Below are positions 24,971 to 28,745 of a DNA stretch of 28,745 bases, one piece after another. The notes beneath the pieces are model-generated. The model saw only the letters and a list, made by a program, of their open reading frames with translations. It did no database searches and had not been told where the DNA came from. Where the stretch lies: the NCBI GenBank assembly GCA_964406005.1, contig CAYOPZ010000041.1, positions 1 through 28,745 of the forward strand. Reading direction: 5' to 3'. Both the position numbers and the translations under genes were made by a program. The stretch is from CAYOPZ01 sp964406005. GTDB taxonomy: Bacteria; Bacteroidota; Bacteroidia; Bacteroidales; SM23-62. Position 1 is the stretch's first letter. Each line of letters opens with the position of its first letter.

Positions 24971-25801
24971 TCACCGGTAGAACAGGATCGTGATATAGTC
25001 CACAACGCTGTCGGAAGGGCCTGCCTTTCCGGAGTGCCCCCTGGCCAGGACGGTTGATTCGAATTCTCCGGCCACGAGCTTTGCATATTCCATCAGCGTC
25101 ATAATGGGGCCGTAGCCGCAGACGGTTATCCTGTTTTTCACTACCGTTTCGTACAGTTTATCCGTATCCTGCGCCCGGATCTGGTCAAGCACCAGATCAT
25201 CTTTGGCGGCTCCTTCCTCGGGATGCACGAAATGAGAGAAATCGGAAGATGCAATGATCATGATTTTCCTGTTCAGCTGTTTGCCGGCTGCATGGATTTT
25301 CCCTGCGACTTCACGTGCATTTTCCGGATTCTGTCTGAGCATGCAAATCGGTACAATATGAAATGAATAGGGGATCATTTTCTGAAGCATAGGCAGCATG
25401 ACTTCCGCAGAATGCTCTCGTAATTGGCCCCGGTTGGCTACAGGCAGGCCGAGTTTCAGGATGAGTTCCCTGTCAAGGGGAACATTGCCCAAAGGAGTGT
25501 TCCAGGATTCATGAGAATCCGCCTCAACGGCTTCCCCGTAGCCCGTATGGTTCGGATTAAGAATGATAAAGGTATCGTACCGGACAGGAGATTCCCTCAG
25601 GATCCCGAAAAAATGAACGGCCTCCCAGGCGGAAAAAACATAGCCTGCATGCGGCACCACGCAACCAATGATATCTTTCTTTGCATAGGATGTATCGATC
25701 CTGTCTCTTTCCTGGTCGAGAATCCTGTCGATCAGTTTATTTATTTCATTTCCGGTGCCGGGGTAAAATGTACCGGCCACGACGGGTGCCCTGACGCTCA
25801 T
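24971..25801 (-). CDS. amrB: AmmeMemoRadiSam system protein B (Memo-like)
   Basis: From the ATG at 25801, chosen because it overlaps the amrS stop as ATGA, the protein has 276 residues. The body begins MSVRAPVVAGTFYP, a standard Memo start. The metal-ligand positions of human MEMO1 (H49, H81, C244) correspond by motif to H51 (VVPHAGY), H85 (NPNHTGYGEAVEAD) and C228 (VCGYGPI). SSDFSHF (D187, H190) is also conserved. The family is related in fold to extradiol dioxygenases. The AmmeMemoRadiSam set normally includes an AMMECR1 domain, a Memo protein and a radical SAM enzyme; AMMECR1 is absent from this window. Its biochemical role is unsettled. Confidence 0.9.
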   Translation of the reverse strand: MSVRAPVVAGTFYPGTGNEINKLIDRILDQERDRIDTSYAKKDIIGCVVPHAGYVFSAWEAVHFFGILRESPVRYDTFIILNPNHTGYGEAVEADSHESWNTPLGNVPLDRELILKLGLPVANRGQLREHSAEVMLPMLQKMIPYSFHIVPICMLRQNPENAREVAGKIHAAGKQLNRKIMIIASSDFSHFVHPEEGAAKDDLVLDQIRAQDTDKLYETVVKNRITVCGYGPIMTLMEYAKLVAGEFESTVLARGHSGKAGPSDSVVDYITILFYR

Positions 25802-26808
25802 AATACTATGTTTTGAATGGGACAATTACAATTCATGCATACGTTTCCCGGTCCGATGCCCCTGACCTGTGTGCTGTAACCGCTCCTGCTTATAAGCAGC
25901 GCACCGCATTCGGGACAAAAGGTATCCTGCCCGTTGTGAAAGCTCACATTGCCGAGATAGACGTATTTCAGCCGTTTCCCGGCAATGCCGTACAGGTTTT
26001 TAAGGGTGGATACCGGTGTGGGGTCTCCGGTCATTTTATAATGCGGGAAATACCGGGACATGTGAAGTACGGAATATTCACCCAGTTCACTTCCGATCCA
26101 GTCAATCATTTCTGAGAATACCGATGGGTCATCGTTCAGTTCCGGGATCACAAGATTGGTGATTTCCAGATGTTTGTCAGCCTCCCGCAGCATTTTCAGG
26201 CTTTTCAATACGGGATCCAGGGATGCCTTTGTTTCTCTCTTGTAAAAATCGTTCCGGAATGCTTTCAGGTCGATGTTAAACGCGTCCATATACGGAAGAA
26301 GATCGCCGAGGGGTCCGGGATTGATATACCCGTTCGACACCATGACGGTTTTCAGGGACCTGGATTTGGCCAGCCGGGAGGTTTCCAGCATGTATTCATA
26401 ATTTACCACGGGTTCATTGTAGGTGAAGGAGATACCAATATTCCCCGGATAAGCCTCTGCCATATCGACCAGTTCATACGGTTCGTAATCCTTGTATCCC
26501 GGTACGTCTCCCACACCGGACTGGGAGATATCGCAATTCTGGCAGAAACTGCAGCTCATGTTGCAGCCCACGGTACCCATTGAGAGTATGATGCTTCCCG
26601 GGTGGAAATGATAAAGGGGCTTTTTTTCAATGGGATCGTAATGCAGGGCCCAGATGTGCCGGTAAGTTTCACTTACAAGTTTGCCTTTTACATTCCGCCT
26701 TACCCTGCAGATACCCGTTTTGCCGGGCGATATTGTACAATCATGCGGACAAAGCACACATTGCACCTTCCCTTCGTCCAGGGTCCTGTAGAAAAGTGCC
26801 GTTTTCAT
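25798..26808 (-). CDS. amrS: AmmeMemoRadiSam system radical SAM enzyme
   Basis: From ATG at 26808 the protein has 336 residues; the longer frame would start at a TTG (26820). CxxxCxxC (C82, C86, C89) in GCNMSCSFCQNC coordinates the 4Fe-4S cluster for S-adenosylmethionine cleavage. An N-terminal group C17, C20, C24, C34 (CVLCPHDC and GICR) and C-terminal pairs (FCPECG and CMNCNC) may bind extra metal or clusters. The sequence matches the AmrS/PflA-like group (HYDPIEKKPLYHFHPGS, FTYNEPVVNYEYMLE). The substrate is unknown. It overlaps amrB by 4 bases and is preceded by an outer-membrane-type protein 32 bases upstream, so it is in one operon with envelope genes. Confidence 0.92.
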   Translation of the reverse strand: MKTALFYRTLDEGKVQCVLCPHDCTISPGKTGICRVRRNVKGKLVSETYRHIWALHYDPIEKKPLYHFHPGSIILSMGTVGCNMSCSFCQNCDISQSGVGDVPGYKDYEPYELVDMAEAYPGNIGISFTYNEPVVNYEYMLETSRLAKSRSLKTVMVSNGYINPGPLGDLLPYMDAFNIDLKAFRNDFYKRETKASLDPVLKSLKMLREADKHLEITNLVIPELNDDPSVFSEMIDWIGSELGEYSVLHMSRYFPHYKMTGDPTPVSTLKNLYGIAGKRLKYVYLGNVSFHNGQDTFCPECGALLISRSGYSTQVRGIGPGNVCMNCNCPIQNIVL

Positions 26809-26840
26809 TTCTTCCCGCAAATTACGGATTCTTTACCGAT

Positions 26841-27365
26841 CTAGAATGCATGTCCGAGGCTTACCCCGGCATATGGAATGAGGGATTTGTCATTAAGATA
26901 ATATTCGCCTGAAATATGTACCAGGAGGTTGGCATATATCCTCATGACAAGATTGAAAGGGAAATGCTTTCTGTATCCTATCATGGGCGAGAACTGGTAT
27001 GAATAAATGGATTCCGGATAACCCGACCGGCTGGTTATTCCTGTCCAGAAGGATCCTCCTGCTCCAAGCTCCAGAAAACTGCTTTTCCTTCCGATATTTA
27101 CCGAGACATGATGGGGAACTGTCAGTCCGCCGCTTAAGGGAACCGTTCCGGCGCCAAGCGAGGCATTGATAAAAAAATCCGGCCCCACCGTAACAAACCT
27201 GTTGTAATTGATAGACAGCACCAGGCCCAGCCCCCCGAAAGTCACGTCCACGGCATTTTTGTTTTCCAGTGCATCCTCCGGAGAACCCGGTGTTTCCTGG
27301 GCACAGGTCACTTCCGGCAGCAACATGCAAATAATCAGGGTTCCATATACGCTGAATATTCTCAT
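26841..27365 (-). CDS. Putative outer-membrane beta-barrel protein
   Basis: This 174-residue protein has a signal peptide (MRIFSVYGTLIICMLLPEVTCAQ). Alternating hydrophobic strands follow (VDVTFGGLGLVLSINYNRFV, FLELGAGGSFWTGI, MIGYRKHFPFNLVMRIYANLLVHIS), ending in GVSLGHAF with a terminal Phe, as in small outer-membrane barrels of 6-8 strands. No family is recognised. It begins 6 bases after the GSCFA gene stop and ends 32 bases before amrS, so it is firmly inside the operon. Only the barrel class, not the function, is supported. Confidence 0.75.
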   Translation of the reverse strand: MRIFSVYGTLIICMLLPEVTCAQETPGSPEDALENKNAVDVTFGGLGLVLSINYNRFVTVGPDFFINASLGAGTVPLSGGLTVPHHVSVNIGRKSSFLELGAGGSFWTGITSRSGYPESIYSYQFSPMIGYRKHFPFNLVMRIYANLLVHISGEYYLNDKSLIPYAGVSLGHAF

Positions 27366-27371
27366 CCGGGC

Positions 27372-28394
27372 TCAGGCTTTTGACGAGTTCAGGGAAGAAT
27401 TGTTTCCGGGATTCTTTAACCTGTCCCGGAAATACAGCTCCATCTCATCCAGGGCAAGGAACGGGAACCTGCCTTTCAGTTTTTTTATGGCCTGGATCTG
27501 TTTGTTGCAAAAACCGGCATATTGCCTGGAACCTGGCTGGAAAGGCCTGTGGTTCCTTGCAGAGACAAGTTTCCGGATCTCCTCCATAATATGCCGGGTC
27601 TCGTCATCGAAATAGGCGCCGGATAATTTTTCCCAGATATATTCGATCATGCGTCCGTTCGGATGCAGCATGTCATCTGCATAGAAGCGGTAGTCGCGCA
27701 GGTCGTCCATGGCAATTTCATAGGCAGGGAAGTACTGGCAGTAGGAAAATCTTTCGGTCAGCCGGTATGCGGCAAGAACAAGGATGGCTTTGCTCACAGT
27801 GTTCATCGCAGGTCCGTCCTTCCAGTGGCGTACGGGGCTGACGGACAGGATGACCCTGAGATCCGGGATTTCCCGGCGCATTCTTGCGAACAGGCTGCTG
27901 TAGGTGTCCGTGATCTGATCTACGGTAAGCAGGTAACGCCGGAACCTGTCGGCCGGAACTTTATGGCAGTTGGAAACCACGCAGGCCGAATCCCTGTGCA
28001 CATACACCCATGCCGTGCCCCATGTAAGGACAAGGGTATGTGTTTCTTTAAGGCCGGCTTTCGAGGCACGGATGCGGTTGTTGATGCGCTCGAGGCAGGA
28101 TTCTGGATCCCCGTCGGAAAACCGGCTGTGATGATCAAAGCTGAACCATTTGTCGTTCAGGTGGTGGAGATCTTCCTTTGTATATTCCTTTCCGTCCATC
28201 AGGGCCCACAGGTTTTGCGCCACGGACGAGGGATTGTAATTGATACCGAACGGATTCACATCCGCACGGAACTGCAGTTCCTTCATGCGGTTGCCCACGT
28301 GTTCAGTGAAGCAGGATCCCATAAACAGGATGCCTGACCGGTAATCCAGCTTGTGGTCGGAGGGCGGTATGTCGACTTCTGTCCGGAAATCCAT
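27372..28394 (-). CDS. GSCFA-family protein (SGNH-hydrolase-like)
   Basis: This 340-residue protein carries GSCFT (26-30) near its start, the name motif of the GSCFA family. The remainder fits an SGNH/GDSL-like hydrolase: the Ser27 in G-S-C could be the nucleophile, VILSVSPVRHW is a likely core strand, and D241-M-L-H244 (ADDMLHPNGR) is a DxxH element as in SGNH block V. There is no signal peptide, so it is probably cytoplasmic or periplasm-independent. The natural substrate is unknown. It is the first gene of a tight operon: outer-membrane barrel, amrS, amrB. Confidence 0.88.
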   Translation of the reverse strand: MDFRTEVDIPPSDHKLDYRSGILFMGSCFTEHVGNRMKELQFRADVNPFGINYNPSSVAQNLWALMDGKEYTKEDLHHLNDKWFSFDHHSRFSDGDPESCLERINNRIRASKAGLKETHTLVLTWGTAWVYVHRDSACVVSNCHKVPADRFRRYLLTVDQITDTYSSLFARMRREIPDLRVILSVSPVRHWKDGPAMNTVSKAILVLAAYRLTERFSYCQYFPAYEIAMDDLRDYRFYADDMLHPNGRMIEYIWEKLSGAYFDDETRHIMEEIRKLVSARNHRPFQPGSRQYAGFCNKQIQAIKKLKGRFPFLALDEMELYFRDRLKNPGNNSSLNSSKA

Positions 28395-28745
28395 AATATG
28401 AACGGGTTGTATATATGCAGGTTTGTTATTTTTATATCGAGCTGTCCCGGGACTGAATTAAAAGTATCAAAATGCAGGATATTATACAAATGGTGTTTCA
28501 AGAGAGGATTATATGACATCACGCGTGGGGAGCAAGATCTGGTGAAGGAAAACGGTGTGAAAACCTCCGGGGCCATCAATAATCGGATAGTTAAGTAGGA
28601 AAAGGCGCATATCATTAAAAGTGAAATATTCTTCCGGAGGCGGAAATAGTATAATTAAAGATGCTGCAACTCATCCGGATCAACCCCCCATTAGATAACT
28701 TGACCCGTAAAGAAAACCTATTTCGGGATTTAATGCGTTAATTTG
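28395..28745. other. Gene-poor end of the window
   Basis: No gene is well supported in these 351 bases. They precede the GSCFA gene and probably hold its promoter. A plus-strand stretch ending at 28598 (…QDLVKENGVKTSG…) and a 26-codon frame from ATG at 28661 to TAA at 28741 look somewhat protein-like, which may indicate decayed or partial genes, but neither is long enough to call. Confidence 0.4.

Overview
The window looks like a chromosome segment of a Bacteroidota bacterium, probably Bacteroidales-like. Supporting signs are a large TonB-dependent receptor with a carboxypeptidase-regulatory-like N-terminus, a GSCFA-family protein, a Bacteroidota-type insertion in GltX, short lipoprotein signal peptides, poor Shine-Dalgarno sequences before most starts, and several TAnnTTTG boxes (the Bacteroidota -7 element) upstream of genes. 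Most of the window is moderately GC-rich. The stretch from about 16.5 to 19.6 kb is strikingly AT-rich.

Layout. 1-144 holds two copies of a 50-bp hairpin repeat. 145-4788 (minus) has an Oar-like TonB-dependent receptor preceded by the Kdo transferase kdtA/waaA. 4922-6448 (plus) is gltX. 6460-7200 (minus) is an exported metallo-beta-lactamase-fold hydrolase. 7320-8534 (plus) is a YD-repeat lipoprotein. 8522-11128 (minus) is an mlaE-mlaF-mlaD lipid-transport operon, directly downstream of an OmpR-type response regulator and its histidine kinase (11212-13228). A small exported protein (13365-13853) is divergent from the kinase, and between them lie three TTAAC repeats spaced 11 bp apart. Then come glnS (minus), folB plus a small CWC zinc-binding protein (plus), and tRNA-Cys.

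Downstream of tRNA-Cys the sequence changes character. The 3' end of the tRNA is duplicated 168 bp away, two terminators and several small hairpins follow, and an AT-rich patch carries a Fic-domain protein and a serine hydrolase of the beta-lactamase fold. The fic promoter region holds seven GTGAAAAA-type repeats, mostly phased at multiples of 10 bp. From 19.6 kb the host-like composition returns: a small membrane protein, a YbhB-type lipoprotein, and an aspartate kinase resembling the ectoine-cluster type. Then, on the minus strand, come an MscS-family channel, a small acidic protein, and a tight four-gene unit (GSCFA protein, outer-membrane barrel, AmrS radical SAM enzyme, AmrB/Memo protein). 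The last 350 bases have no convincing gene.

The most interesting signals are the phased repeat array at the fic promoter, the tRNA-Cys duplication beside the AT-rich patch, the putative two-component operator linked to an exported protein and an Mla operon, and the operon joining the Memo/radical-SAM pair to envelope proteins. All functional links are inferred from sequence and context.
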